The notes under the pieces are model-generated. The model was not told the DNA's origin, did no database searches, and was given only the letters and a program-made list of their open reading frames with translations. Positions 43,843-52,237 of a stretch of DNA of 64,000 bases are shown here, piece after piece. This DNA is from Streptomyces sp. XY006 (GTDB lineage: Bacteria > Actinomycetota > Actinomycetes > Streptomycetales > Streptomycetaceae). The stretch is taken from the NCBI RefSeq assembly GCF_002237655.1, contig NZ_NOKT01000022.1, positions 1 through 64,000 on the forward strand. The letters run 5' to 3'. Position 1 is the stretch's first letter; each line of letters opens with the position of its first letter. The position numbers and the translations under genes are program-made.

Positions 43843-44004
43843 GGGTCACCTTCGGTGGGAGAGAAACGGTTTGTGAACGCACGCACAAGCGTCCCGCCCA
43901 TTGTGGCAAACCGCCGGGGGCCCCGGTCCCCAGGGGTGCGTCAGGGTCGTTCTCCACCCTGGGGACCTGTCGGCGGGGCCGGGCCTGCGGCTACCTTCCC
44001 GTAT

Positions 44005-44643
44005 GTGGCGATGTTCCGACTTCAAGGCAGCAAGGTGCTCGCCGTCGACATGACCGGAGATGCCGTCAAGGCGAAGAACGGCTCGATGGTCGCGTACGAC
44101 GGCGAGATGGCCTTCAAGAAGCTCAGCGGCGGCGGCGAGGGCATACGGGGGATGGTGACCCGGCGGCTCACCGGCGAGCAGATGACGTTGATGGAGGTGA
44201 AGGGGCGGGGGACCTGCTGGTTCGCCGACCGCGCCTCCGAGATCAACCTGGTCGGCCTCCAGGGCGACAAGCTCTACGTCGAGTCGAGCAACCTGCTCGC
44301 GACCGACGGCGGGCTGCGCACGGGGACCGAGTTCACGGGCCTGCGCGGAGCCTCGCAGGGCAACGGGCTGTTCACGACGACCGTCGAGGGCCACGGCCAG
44401 GCGGCGATCATGTCGGACGGCCCGGCCGTGGTGCTGCGGGTCAGCCCGCAGTACCCGCTGACGGTGGACCCGGGGGCGTACGTGGCCCACCAGGGCAACC
44501 TCCGGCAGTCCTTCCAGTCGGGTGTGACGTTCCGCACGCTGCTCGGGGAGGGCGGCGGCGAGGCCTTCCAGATGCGGTTCGAGGGGGACGGCCTGGTGTA
44601 CGTGCAGCCGAGCGAGCGGAACACGATCGCGGGAGACGTGTGA
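44005..44643 (+). CDS. AIM24-family protein 1
   Basis: The 212-residue protein belongs to the AIM24/TIGR00266-like beta-prism family: VKAKNGSMVAYDGEMAFKKL, GEGIRGMVTRRLTGEQMTLM, GNGLFTTTVEGHGQAAIM, and a C-terminal FRTLLGEGGGEAFQMRFEGDGLVYVQ. TACCTT ends 7 bp before GTG 44005, suggesting a leaderless start; ATG 44011 is the alternative. No enzyme residues are known for the family. It is the first of three tandem homologues. Confidence 0.85.
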   Translation: MAMFRLQGSKVLAVDMTGDAVKAKNGSMVAYDGEMAFKKLSGGGEGIRGMVTRRLTGEQMTLMEVKGRGTCWFADRASEINLVGLQGDKLYVESSNLLATDGGLRTGTEFTGLRGASQGNGLFTTTVEGHGQAAIMSDGPAVVLRVSPQYPLTVDPGAYVAHQGNLRQSFQSGVTFRTLLGEGGGEAFQMRFEGDGLVYVQPSERNTIAGDV

Positions 44644-44644
44644 G

Positions 44645-45295
44645 ATGGCCTTCCGGGAGATCAACGCGAAGATGATCGAGGCGACCGTGACGCCCGGCCA
44701 GCGGCTGTTCAGTCAGCGCGGCGCGATGCTCGCCTACCGGGGCGAGGTGTCCTTCACGCCCAACACGGCGGGCGGCCAGGGCGGGGTCATGTCGATGATC
44801 GGCCGCCGGGTCGCCGACGAGGACACGCCCCTGATGACGGTCGAGGGCAGCGGCACGGTCCTGTTCGGGCACGGAGGGCATCACATCCAGGTGATCCGGC
44901 TCACCGGCGACACCCTGTACGTCGAGGCGGACCGGCTGCTGGCCTTCGAGGGCACGCTCCAGCAGGGCACGATGTTCCTGGGCTCGCAGGGCGGCGTGAT
45001 GGGCATGGTGCGCGGGCAGGTCAGCGGCCAGGGGCTGTTCACGACCACGCTGAAGGGGCACGGGGCCGTCGCGGTCATGGCGCACGGCGGCGTCATCGAG
45101 ATCCCGGTCACCCCGCAGCGCCCGGTGCACGTCGACCCGCAGGCCTACGTCGCCCACCACGGCGAGGTCCGCAACAAGCTGTCCACGGCCCTGGGCTGGC
45201 GGGACATGGTGGGCCGCGGCTCGGGCGAGGCGTTCCAGCTGGAGCTCAGCGGCAGCGGTGCGGTGTACGTCCAGGCGTCGGAGGAGAAGCTGTGA
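44645..45295 (+). CDS. AIM24-family protein 2
   Basis: The 216-residue protein repeats the plan of its neighbours: RLFSQRGAMLAYRGEVSFTPN, MSMIGRRVADEDTPLMTVEG, GQGLFTTTLKGHGAVAVM and MVGRGSGEAFQLELSGSGAVYVQASE. The ATG follows the stop of copy 1 after one base, and its end overlaps copy 3 (GTGA). The three are certainly co-translated. Function is unknown. The shared beta-prism folds may form a hetero-oligomer. Confidence 0.88.
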   Translation: MAFREINAKMIEATVTPGQRLFSQRGAMLAYRGEVSFTPNTAGGQGGVMSMIGRRVADEDTPLMTVEGSGTVLFGHGGHHIQVIRLTGDTLYVEADRLLAFEGTLQQGTMFLGSQGGVMGMVRGQVSGQGLFTTTLKGHGAVAVMAHGGVIEIPVTPQRPVHVDPQAYVAHHGEVRNKLSTALGWRDMVGRGSGEAFQLELSGSGAVYVQASEEKL

Positions 45296-46092
45296 GCACC
45301 TACGGAACCCCGGGCGCCGGCCCCGCGGTCTTCGACCCGGCGACCCTGCCGCCCGACGACAACGTCAATCCCTACACCTTCTGCGTGGAGCTCAAGGGGA
45401 GCCAGTGGTTCCTGCAGAAGGGGAAGATGATCGCCTACTACGGCTCGATCGACTTCAACGGCGTCGGACACGGCCGGCTGGACCGTCTCGTCCGCACCTC
45501 GTTCCATTCGCCACTGCACGCGAGCGACTGGGTCGTGGCGGAGGGCTCGGGCAAGATGCTCCTCGCCGACCGGGCCTTCGACGTCAATTCGTACGACCTC
45601 GAAGACGGCAACCTGACCATTCGCTCGGGCAACTTGCTTGCTTTTCAGCCAACTCTTTCGCTGAAGCAGTCGATCGTGCCCGGTTTCCTGACCCTCATCG
45701 GAACCGGAAAGTTCGTGGCCGCGTCCAACGGTCCGGTGGTCTTCATGGAACCCCCGATCCGGGTCGACCCCCAGGCCCTGGTCGGCTGGGCGGACTGCCC
45801 CTCCCCCTGCCACCACTACGACCACGGGTACATGACCGGCGTGATGGGCGGCCTACGTGCGCTGACAGGCCTGGGCGGGGCCTCCGGCGAGGAGCACCAG
45901 TTCGAGTTCGTCGGCGCGGGCACGGTCCTGCTCCAGTCGTCCGAGACCTTGATGGCCGAGCAGGCCACGGGGGCCGTTCCGCACCAGGCGGGCGTACCCG
46001 GAGGCGGGCCGTCCGCTCCTCAGCACGGCCAGTCCGGGGTACCGCGCCTTCCCGGACAGCTGGGGGACCTCCAGCGTCGCTTCGGGCTGTGA
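45292..46092 (+). CDS. AIM24-family protein 3
   Basis: The 266-residue protein is the longest of the set. It keeps FCVELKGSQWFLQKGKMIAYYG, a central basic/beta region and LTGLGGASGEEHQFEFVGAGTVLLQSSE. It also has a Pro/Gly/Gln-rich C-terminal extension of about 45 residues. A Cys/His cluster, CPSPCHHYDHG, occurs before the final beta segment and is absent from copies 1 and 2. It could bind metal. Codons at 45,619-45,660 are unusually A/T-ending for this genome. It is coupled to copy 2 by a 4-bp overlap. Confidence 0.85.
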   Translation: MSTYGTPGAGPAVFDPATLPPDDNVNPYTFCVELKGSQWFLQKGKMIAYYGSIDFNGVGHGRLDRLVRTSFHSPLHASDWVVAEGSGKMLLADRAFDVNSYDLEDGNLTIRSGNLLAFQPTLSLKQSIVPGFLTLIGTGKFVAASNGPVVFMEPPIRVDPQALVGWADCPSPCHHYDHGYMTGVMGGLRALTGLGGASGEEHQFEFVGAGTVLLQSSETLMAEQATGAVPHQAGVPGGGPSAPQHGQSGVPRLPGQLGDLQRRFGL

Positions 46093-46192
46093 GCGGTAGT
46101 CTGCGGAGTGTGACATCGAACGCCTGCGCACAGCTGTTCGCCAGGTGTGCGCCGTCACACGCCACCCCTCACTAGTTCGCCTTTCAACCTTT

Positions 46193-46198
46193 TAGGTA
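46193..46198 (+). promoter_or_regulatory. -10 element of the second marR gene
   Basis: TAGGTA lies 10 bp before the ATG within ACCT-TTT-AGGT, a small dyad that may be an autoregulatory operator. The -35 box is not clear. Confidence 0.4.
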
Positions 46199-46208
46199 GA
46201 CTTCATTC

Positions 46209-46685
46209 ATGGAGACCGAGACGGCCACTCGCTGGCTGACCGATGCGGAGCAGTGCGCCTGGCGCACCCACCTGGAGGTCAACAGGCTGTTGACGTACCA
46301 GCTCGAAAAGGACCTGCAGCCGTTCGGCCTGACAATGAACGACTACGAGATCCTGGTGAATCTCTCCGAGTCCGAGGACCTGCGGATGCGGATGAGCGAC
46401 CTCGCCTCCGCCACCCTCCAGTCCAAGAGCCGCCTCTCGCACCAGATCACGCGCATGGAGAACGCGCACCTGGTCCGGCGGGAGAACTGTGAGTCGGACC
46501 GCCGGGGGCTCTACGCGGTCCTGACCGACCACGGCATGGCGACGATGCAGAAGGTCGCGCCGCACCACGTGGAGTCCGTGCGCAGGCACTTCATCGACCT
46601 GCTGTCCCCCGAGGCCCTGACGGAGCTGGACAAGGCCCTCAAGCCCATCGCGGAGCACCTGCGCGGACAGCGCGGGCGCCCCTGA
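46209..46685 (+). CDS. MarR-family transcriptional regulator
   Basis: The 158-residue protein has the winged helix LRMRMSDLASATLQSKSRLSHQITRMENAHLVRRENCESDRRGLYAVLTDHG, and the upstream GLTMNDYEILVNL. A cysteine in the wing (NCESDRR) may allow redox control, as in some MarR proteins. A dyad overlaps its -10 region, so autorepression is likely. It stands between the AIM24 genes and a convergent kinase. Other targets are unknown. Confidence 0.9.
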   Translation: METETATRWLTDAEQCAWRTHLEVNRLLTYQLEKDLQPFGLTMNDYEILVNLSESEDLRMRMSDLASATLQSKSRLSHQITRMENAHLVRRENCESDRRGLYAVLTDHGMATMQKVAPHHVESVRRHFIDLLSPEALTELDKALKPIAEHLRGQRGRP

Positions 46686-46698
46686 CCCCCGCGGCCGG

Positions 46699-48108
46699 CT
46701 AGACGAGCGGCAGGCGGAGTTCGAACAGGGCTCCGCCTGCGGGTCCCCGCCCGGCCGTGAGCGTGCCGCCGTGCCGTACGGCGACGTCCCGGGCGATGGC
46801 CAGTCCCAGCCCGGCACCGCCGTCGTCACGGCTGCGGGCGGCGTCCAGCCGGACGAACCGTTCGAAGATCCGCTCGCGGTCGGCCTCCGGCACCCCGTCC
46901 CCGTCGTCGGCCACCCCGACCACGGCCCGGTCGCCCTCCCGCCGCACGCTCACCGTCACGGCCGACCGGGCGTGCCGCTGGGCGTTGTCCAGCAGATTGG
47001 CGAGCACCCGCCCGAGCTGCCCCCGCGATCCGGTCACCTCGACCGGTTCCGCCTCCACGCTCACCCCGGTCCGCCCCTCGGCCTCCTCCCGGGCGAGCCC
47101 GGCGAGGTCGACGCGTGTGTCGTTCGGCCGCTCCCCCGCGTCCAGCCGGGCGAGCAGCAGCAGGTCGGCGGCGAGCCGCTGGAGCCGGACGGTGTCCTCC
47201 ACGGCCCCGTCGAGGTCGAGCAGTTCGGGATGGGCGGCGGCCACCTCCAGCTGCGTGCGCAGCGAGGCGATCGGGCTGCGCAGCTCGTGGGAGGCGTCGG
47301 CGACGAACCGCCGCTGCCGCTCCACGGAGGTCTCCAGCGCCGCCAGCGTCTCGTTGGTGGTGCTGGCGAGCCGGGCGATCTCGTCATGGGTGTCCGGCTC
47401 CGGGACACGCCGCGCGAGGTCCTCGGACCGGGTGATCGCGGCCATCTCGCGCCGGATGCCCTCCACCGGCCGCAGGGCCCGCCGGGTGACCAGCCAGGTC
47501 ACGCCCGCGACGACGCCGAGCAGCAGCGGGAAGCCGATCAGCATCACCGTCAGCGCGGTCCGCACGGCCCCGTGTTCGGCGGCCAGCGGCGCACCGGCGT
47601 AGACCCGGAGGGTGCCCCGGTCGGGGGTCTCCACCTCCACGGCGGCGTACCGGTAGTCCTCGGTGTCGCCGTCGACGGTCGCGGACCCGTTGCTGAAGAC
47701 GGTCTCCGCGGAGATCTCCCCCGGTTCGAGCGCCTGGTCCGAGCCCTCGGAGTCGTCCTCGTCGTCCCCGGCCGGCCGTCCGGCGCCCTGCGCCTTCACG
47801 CGGTCACTGTCCGTGCCGCCGATCCGCTCCAGGTCCTCGCTGACCGCGACCAGCCGCCCGTCCTCGTCGAGGACCTGCACCGGCCCGATGTCCCCGTCCA
47901 GCCCCGAGAGCTTGTCGTACGGCGTCCCGGCCGCGAGCTCGGCGGCGACGGCCCGCGCGGAGCGCTCCGCCTGCGTACCGGCCTCGCCCATCAGGTTCGA
48001 CCGCAGGGACAGCAGCACGGCGGCCCCGGCCGCGACGAGCGCCACCGCGACGACCAGCGTGGCACCGAGCGTGGCCCGCGCCCGCACCGACCCGAACAGC
48101 CGCCTCAC
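46699..48108 (-). CDS. Sensor histidine kinase
   Basis: The 469-residue kinase has two membrane segments (about residues 10-32 and 165-190) enclosing a ~130-residue extracytoplasmic domain with an acidic GDDEDDSEGSDQ stretch. A HAMP linker follows, then phosphoacceptor histidine in FVADASHELRSPIASLR, and an ATPase domain with NLLDNAQRHA, GVADDGDGVPEAD and GGAGLGLAIARD. The GTG start overlaps the response-regulator stop as GTGA. The pair is divergent from a PepSY-domain secreted protein, which probably feeds back on the sensor. Confidence 0.94.
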   Translation of the reverse strand: MRRLFGSVRARATLGATLVVAVALVAAGAAVLLSLRSNLMGEAGTQAERSARAVAAELAAGTPYDKLSGLDGDIGPVQVLDEDGRLVAVSEDLERIGGTDSDRVKAQGAGRPAGDDEDDSEGSDQALEPGEISAETVFSNGSATVDGDTEDYRYAAVEVETPDRGTLRVYAGAPLAAEHGAVRTALTVMLIGFPLLLGVVAGVTWLVTRRALRPVEGIRREMAAITRSEDLARRVPEPDTHDEIARLASTTNETLAALETSVERQRRFVADASHELRSPIASLRTQLEVAAAHPELLDLDGAVEDTVRLQRLAADLLLLARLDAGERPNDTRVDLAGLAREEAEGRTGVSVEAEPVEVTGSRGQLGRVLANLLDNAQRHARSAVTVSVRREGDRAVVGVADDGDGVPEADRERIFERFVRLDAARSRDDGGAGLGLAIARDVAVRHGGTLTAGRGPAGGALFELRLPLV

Positions 48109-48773
48109 GGCGAGGTCTCCAGCCGGTACCCGGCCCCGCGCACGGTCCGGATCAGCCCCGCGCGCAGCTTGCGCCGCAGGGTGCTGACGTACACCTCGAC
48201 GATGTTCGGATCGCCCTCGTAGGCGAAGTCCCAGACGTGCTCCAGGATCTCCGGCTTGGACACCACCTCGCCGGCCCGCAGCACGAGCTGCTCCAGCACG
48301 GAGAACTCCTTGGCGGTCAGCGCGATCTCGTCCTCGCCGAGGAACACCCGGCGCGCGGCCGTGTCCACCCTCAGGTCGCCGTGCACATGCACGGGCGAGG
48401 CCCCCGCGCCCTGCCCGCGCCGCCGCAGCAGGGCCTTGACCCGGGCGACGAGCACGACGTACGAGAACGGCTTGGTCAGGTAGTCGTCCGCGCCCGTGTC
48501 CAGGCCCTCGGCCTCGTCGTACTCGCCGTCCTTGGCGGTCAGCATCAGGATCGGCACCTCGTGCCCGGCGGCGCGCAGGGCGGCGCAGACCCGGTAGCCG
48601 TTGAGGCCGGGCAGCATGATGTCGAGGATGACCAGGTCGTACGTCCCCTCCGAGGCCTGGTGCAGCCCCTCGCGGCCGTCGTGGACGACGTCCACGGCGT
48701 ACCCCTCGGCCGTCAGGCCCCGGGCCAGCGACAGGGCCAGCCGCTTCTCGTCCTCCACGATCAACAGGCGCAT
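48105..48773 (-). CDS. OmpR-family response regulator
   Basis: The 222-residue regulator has a receiver domain with phosphoacceptor Asp51 in LVILDIMLPGLNG and conserved Lys in YLTKPFSYV. The C-terminal winged helix is of the OmpR/PhoB type (LTAKEFSVLEQLVLRAGEVVSK and VEVYVSTLRRKL). It is co-transcribed with the kinase by a 4-bp overlap. Direct and inverted CTTCAGG repeats upstream are its probable binding sites. Confidence 0.95.
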   Translation of the reverse strand: MRLLIVEDEKRLALSLARGLTAEGYAVDVVHDGREGLHQASEGTYDLVILDIMLPGLNGYRVCAALRAAGHEVPILMLTAKDGEYDEAEGLDTGADDYLTKPFSYVVLVARVKALLRRRGQGAGASPVHVHGDLRVDTAARRVFLGEDEIALTAKEFSVLEQLVLRAGEVVSKPEILEHVWDFAYEGDPNIVEVYVSTLRRKLRAGLIRTVRGAGYRLETSP

Positions 48774-48795
48774 GCGTAAAGAGTGGCAAAGGGAA

Positions 48796-48834
48796 CCTGA
48801 AGATCCCTTCAGGGGCCTTCAGGTTCCTCTCAGC
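48796..48834. promoter_or_regulatory. CTTCAGG repeats between the regulator and PepSY genes
   Basis: CCTGAAG-atcc-CTTCAGG (48796-48813) is a perfect 7-4-7 palindrome. A second CTTCAGG starts at 48817, 10 bp after the first, and a weaker CTCTCAG copy follows. Ten- to 11-bp spaced direct repeats suit OmpR-family dimers. Confidence 0.6.
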
Positions 48835-48889
48835 CTGGGTCGGCCAGAGTCGAAGACGTCGAAAACCAAACGACTCGGGAGGAATCCGC

Positions 48890-49549
48890 ATGAAGCGCAA
48901 CATCGTGATCGCCGCCGTGACCGCTGCCGCTCTGATCGGAGGCGGTACGGCGACGGCGCTCGCGACCACGGGCGACGACGAGGGCTCGGCGCGTCAGGCG
49001 GCCACCCCGCGGTCGGCGGGCGACGACGCCCGGGACGACCAGGACGACGCGGACGACCGCGACGACCGCGACGACGACGCCGCGCGGGCCGCCTCCTCCG
49101 GCATCTCGGCGCCCGAGGCGATCGCCGCCGCGCTGAAGCACACGCCGGGTACGGCCGTCTCCGCCGAGCTGGACGACGAGGACGACGGCGGCAAGGTGGT
49201 CTGGAAGGTGGACGTGCTGTCCGGCGACAGCACCTGGCGCAGTGTGAGCGTCGACCCGGCCGGCGGCAAGGTGCTGGGTGCGCAGAGCGACGACGAGGAC
49301 GACACCGCGCGGGTCCGGGCGGCGCTGAAGGGTTTCTCGGTGACGGCCGAGGAGGCGGCGAAGGCCGTGGCCGGCAAGGGTGTGGTGACCTCCGTCGACC
49401 TGGACGAGGACGGCGAGGACCGGTCCTGGGAGGCCGAGACCCGTACGCCCGGCGGCGCCGAGCAGGACTGGAAGATCGACCTCAAGACGGGCAAGATCAC
49501 GCAGGACCGCTCGGACGCCCAGGACGACGACACCGACGACCAGGACTGA
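48890..49549 (+). CDS. PepSY-domain secreted protein
   Basis: The 219-residue protein has a signal-like N-terminus (MKRNIVIAAVTAAALIGGGTATA), then an Asp/Arg-rich low-complexity stretch (about residues 45-70) and two PepSY-like domains: ISAPEAIAAALKHTPGTAVSAELDDED with WKVDVLSGD, then VTAEEAAKAVAGKGVVTSVDLDE with WKIDLKTGKI. Acidic clusters suggest cation binding. PepSY proteins often modulate envelope proteases or sensors. GGAGG lies 7 nt before the ATG. It is divergent from the two-component pair, with shared operator repeats. Confidence 0.88.
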   Translation: MKRNIVIAAVTAAALIGGGTATALATTGDDEGSARQAATPRSAGDDARDDQDDADDRDDRDDDAARAASSGISAPEAIAAALKHTPGTAVSAELDDEDDGGKVVWKVDVLSGDSTWRSVSVDPAGGKVLGAQSDDEDDTARVRAALKGFSVTAEEAAKAVAGKGVVTSVDLDEDGEDRSWEAETRTPGGAEQDWKIDLKTGKITQDRSDAQDDDTDDQD

Positions 49550-49571
49550 CCGCCCCTGCCATACGGCCATC

Positions 49572-49599
49572 GCCCCGGCGTTCCTGCTGACGCCGGGGC
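49572..49599. terminator. Terminator after the PepSY gene
   Basis: GCCCCGGCGT and its complement form a 10-bp stem with an 8-nt loop, 22 bp past the stop. Confidence 0.65.
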
Positions 49600-49883
49600 A
49601 TCACACACCCCCGGCGTCACGGGCTCCCGCCGCGCCCACCCTCCCCCAAGCTCTCGGCTTCGCTCGGGGGCCGCAGCTCAGCGGGAACGCGCCCGCACCC
49701 GCGTACGGCGAGAAGGGGACGTGTCGGGGGGGGTCCGCCCGCAGCGGTTGGCGCGTCGACGGACAGCGAGTCGGTTCGCAACCCCATCGCGCCGTTCCGA
49801 GGACGGACACCCCCCGGCGCGGCCCCGACCCACACCCGGCCATGGGCGAAACCGCCCACCGGCCGGCCACCTTCCGGCCGGGC
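49600..49883. other. Non-coding region between PepSY and meaB
   Basis: About 280 bp, GC-rich, with no convincing gene. Short open frames on both strands lack ribosome sites. It begins with a palindromic repeat (49641-49670). The rest contains only G/C tracts. Confidence 0.4.
49641..49670. repeat. Streptomyces-type interspersed palindromic element
   Basis: CTCCCCC, AAGCTCTCGGCTTCGCT and CGGGGG form a hairpin with arms CCCCC/GGGGG. From memory this sequence recurs in intergenic regions of many Streptomyces genomes. It may act as a second terminator for the convergent genes. Confidence 0.55.
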
Positions 49884-50840
49884 TCAGCCCTTCGTCAACC
49901 CCGTCACCAGTTCGTCCGCCGCCCGGTAGGGGTCCAGTTCGCCCGCCACGATCCGCTCCGCCAGCGCGCCCAGGCGCCGGTCGCCGTGCAGGTCGCCGAT
50001 CCGCTCCCGCAGGGCCGTCACCGCGATCGTCTCGACCTCGCGCGCGGCCCGGGACGTCCGCCGCTCCGCGAGGACTCCCCGCTCCTCCATCCAGGCCCGG
50101 TGCTTCTCCAGCGCCTCGACGACCTCGTCCACGCCCTCGCCCCGCGCGGCGACCGTCTTCACGATCGGGGGACGCCAGTCCCCCGGCCCCCGCGCCTCGC
50201 CCAGACCCAGCATGTGGTTCAGCTCGCGGGCCGTCGCGTCGGCCCCGTCCCGGTCGGCCTTGTTGACGACGTACACGTCCCCGATCTCCAGGATCCCGGC
50301 CTTGGCCGCCTGGATCCCGTCCCCCATCCCCGGCGCCAGCAGCACCACGGACGTGTCGGCCTGCGAGGCGATCTCCACCTCCGACTGCCCGACCCCCACC
50401 GTCTCGACGAGGATCACGTCGCAGCCGGCCGCGTCCAGCACCCGGATCGCCTGCGGAGCCGCCCACGCCAGCCCGCCCAGATGCCCCCGCGTCGCCATCG
50501 AGCGGATGTACACGCCCGGGTCGGACGCGTGCTCCGACATCCGCACCCGGTCCCCGAGCAGCGCACCGCCGGAGAACGGGGACGACGGGTCGACGGCGAG
50601 CACGCCGACCCGCTTGCCCTGCTTGCGGTAGGCGCTGACCAGCGCCGAGGTCGACGTCGACTTGCCGACCCCGGGCGACCCGGTCAGCCCCACCACGTAC
50701 GCCCCACCGGTCAGCGGCGCCAGCGCCGCCATGACCTCACGCAGCTGCGGGGACGCCCCCTCCACCAGCGAGATCAGCCGGGCGACGGCCCGCGGCCGTC
50801 CCTCCCTGGCCTGGGCCACCAGCGTGGAGACGTCCTGCAT
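49884..50840 (-). CDS. meaB: MeaB-type GTPase chaperone of B12-dependent mutases
   Basis: The 318-residue SIMIBI-class GTPase has the P-loop GLTGSPGVGKST (residues 51-62), later motifs VGVLAVDPSSPFSGGALLGDRVRM, ILVETVGVGQSE and the base-specificity VVNKADRDG. MeaB gates adenosylcobalamin loading and protects methylmalonyl-CoA or isobutyryl-CoA mutase from inactivation. ATG 50840 has GGAG 5 nt upstream; GTG 50843 directly before it is possible. It follows the thiolase gene by 40 bp and is probably in one operon with it. The nearest possible client in the window is icmA. Confidence 0.94.
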   Translation of the reverse strand: MQDVSTLVAQAREGRPRAVARLISLVEGASPQLREVMAALAPLTGGAYVVGLTGSPGVGKSTSTSALVSAYRKQGKRVGVLAVDPSSPFSGGALLGDRVRMSEHASDPGVYIRSMATRGHLGGLAWAAPQAIRVLDAAGCDVILVETVGVGQSEVEIASQADTSVVLLAPGMGDGIQAAKAGILEIGDVYVVNKADRDGADATARELNHMLGLGEARGPGDWRPPIVKTVAARGEGVDEVVEALEKHRAWMEERGVLAERRTSRAAREVETIAVTALRERIGDLHGDRRLGALAERIVAGELDPYRAADELVTGLTKG

Positions 50841-50880
50841 CACAGCTCCGTTCTTGAGAAGTGGGTTCAGAAAGCCGCCG

Positions 50881-52089
50881 TCAGGCCTTCGGCACCCGGA
50901 CGATCAGCGCGTCACCCTGACCACCGCCACCGCACAGCGCGGCCGCGCCGACGCCACCGCCCCGCCGCTTCAGCTCCAGCGCCAGATGCAGCACGAGACG
51001 CGCACCGGACATCCCGATCGGGTGACCCAGGGCAATGGCACCACCGTTGACATTCACCTTTTCGGTGGACACGCCGAGGTCCTTCATGGACTGCACGGCC
51101 ACCGCCGCGAACGCCTCGTTGATCTCGATGAGGTCGAGGTCCTCGACGCCCAGCCCCTCCTTCTTCAGCGCGTGCTGGATCGCGTTGGACGGCTGCGACT
51201 GCAGCGAGTTGTCCGGCCCGGCCACGTTCCCGTGGGCCCCGATCTCGGCGATCCACTCCAGGCCGAGCTCCTGCGCCTTGGCCTTGCTCATCACGACCAC
51301 GGCGGCGGCGCCGTCGGAGATCTGCGAGGCGGAACCGGCCGTGATCGTGCCGTCCTTGGAGAACGCGGGGCGCAGCTTGCCGAGCGACTCCGCGGTCGTG
51401 TCGCCGCGAATGCCCTCGTCCTTGCTGAACAGCACCGGGTCGCCCTTGCGCTGCGGGATCTCCACCGGCGTGATCTCGGCCTCGAACAGGCCGTTCTTCT
51501 GCGCGGCGGCGGCCCGCTGGTGCGACAGCGCGGCGATCTCGTCCTGCTCGGCCCGGCCGATGCCCAGGCGCGTGTTGTGCTTCTCCGTCGACTCGCCCAT
51601 GGCGACGCCGTCGAAGGAGTCGGTCAGACCGTCGTAGGCCATGGCGTCGAGCATCTGCACCGCGCCGTACTTGAAGCCCTCGCGGGACTTGGGCAGCAGG
51701 TGCGGGGCGTTGGTCATGGACTCCTGGCCGCCGGCCACGATCACGTCGAACTCGCCCGCGCGGATGAGCTGGTCGGCGAGCGCGATGGCGTCGAGGCCGG
51801 AGAGGCAGACCTTGTTGATGGTGAGCGCCGGCACGTTCATCGGGATGCCGGCCTTGACTGCGGCCTGGCGCGCCGGGATCTGCCCGGCCCCGGCCTGGAG
51901 CACCTGGCCCATGATCACGTACTGCACCTGGTCGCCGCCGATCCCCGCACGGTCGAGGGCGGCCTTGATCGCGAAGCCGCCGAGGTCGGCTCCGGAGAAG
52001 GACTTGAGCGAACCGAGCAGCCGTCCCATGGGCGTACGCGCGCCCGCGACGATCACCGAGCTGTTCGCTTCAGAGGTTCCAGAAGTCAT
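50881..52089 (-). CDS. Acetyl-CoA acetyltransferase (thiolase)
   Basis: The 402-residue enzyme condenses or cleaves acetoacetyl-CoA. The nucleophilic cysteine is Cys95 in INKVCLSGLDA, His is in NGGAIALGHPIGMSGAR, and the second cysteine is in ALCGGGGQGDALIV. The N-terminus SSVIVAGARTPMGRL is typical of biosynthetic thiolases. ATG 52089 is chosen; nine upstream codons are open but unsupported. It is divergent from the epimerase gene and upstream of meaB, so the three probably serve acyl-CoA and ethylmalonyl-CoA or polyketide precursor metabolism. Confidence 0.94.
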   Translation of the reverse strand: MTSGTSEANSSVIVAGARTPMGRLLGSLKSFSGADLGGFAIKAALDRAGIGGDQVQYVIMGQVLQAGAGQIPARQAAVKAGIPMNVPALTINKVCLSGLDAIALADQLIRAGEFDVIVAGGQESMTNAPHLLPKSREGFKYGAVQMLDAMAYDGLTDSFDGVAMGESTEKHNTRLGIGRAEQDEIAALSHQRAAAAQKNGLFEAEITPVEIPQRKGDPVLFSKDEGIRGDTTAESLGKLRPAFSKDGTITAGSASQISDGAAAVVVMSKAKAQELGLEWIAEIGAHGNVAGPDNSLQSQPSNAIQHALKKEGLGVEDLDLIEINEAFAAVAVQSMKDLGVSTEKVNVNGGAIALGHPIGMSGARLVLHLALELKRRGGGVGAAALCGGGGQGDALIVRVPKA

Positions 52090-52237
52090 GAGCTGCGATC
52101 CCCTTACCGGCTGCACAGCCGAGGAGTGAACGAGGGTTTACTTCGAATGTACTGAGTGGCACTCCGTGCCGTCATCGGGCTGTCGGTGTGATCGCGCGCA
52201 CGTTGCGTAACCACCTCGGGGGCGCTGCACTGAAACC

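Noticed and set aside
49601..49870. 89-residue minus-strand frame
   Set aside because: It covers the palindromic repeat and G/C tracts; there is no ribosome site.
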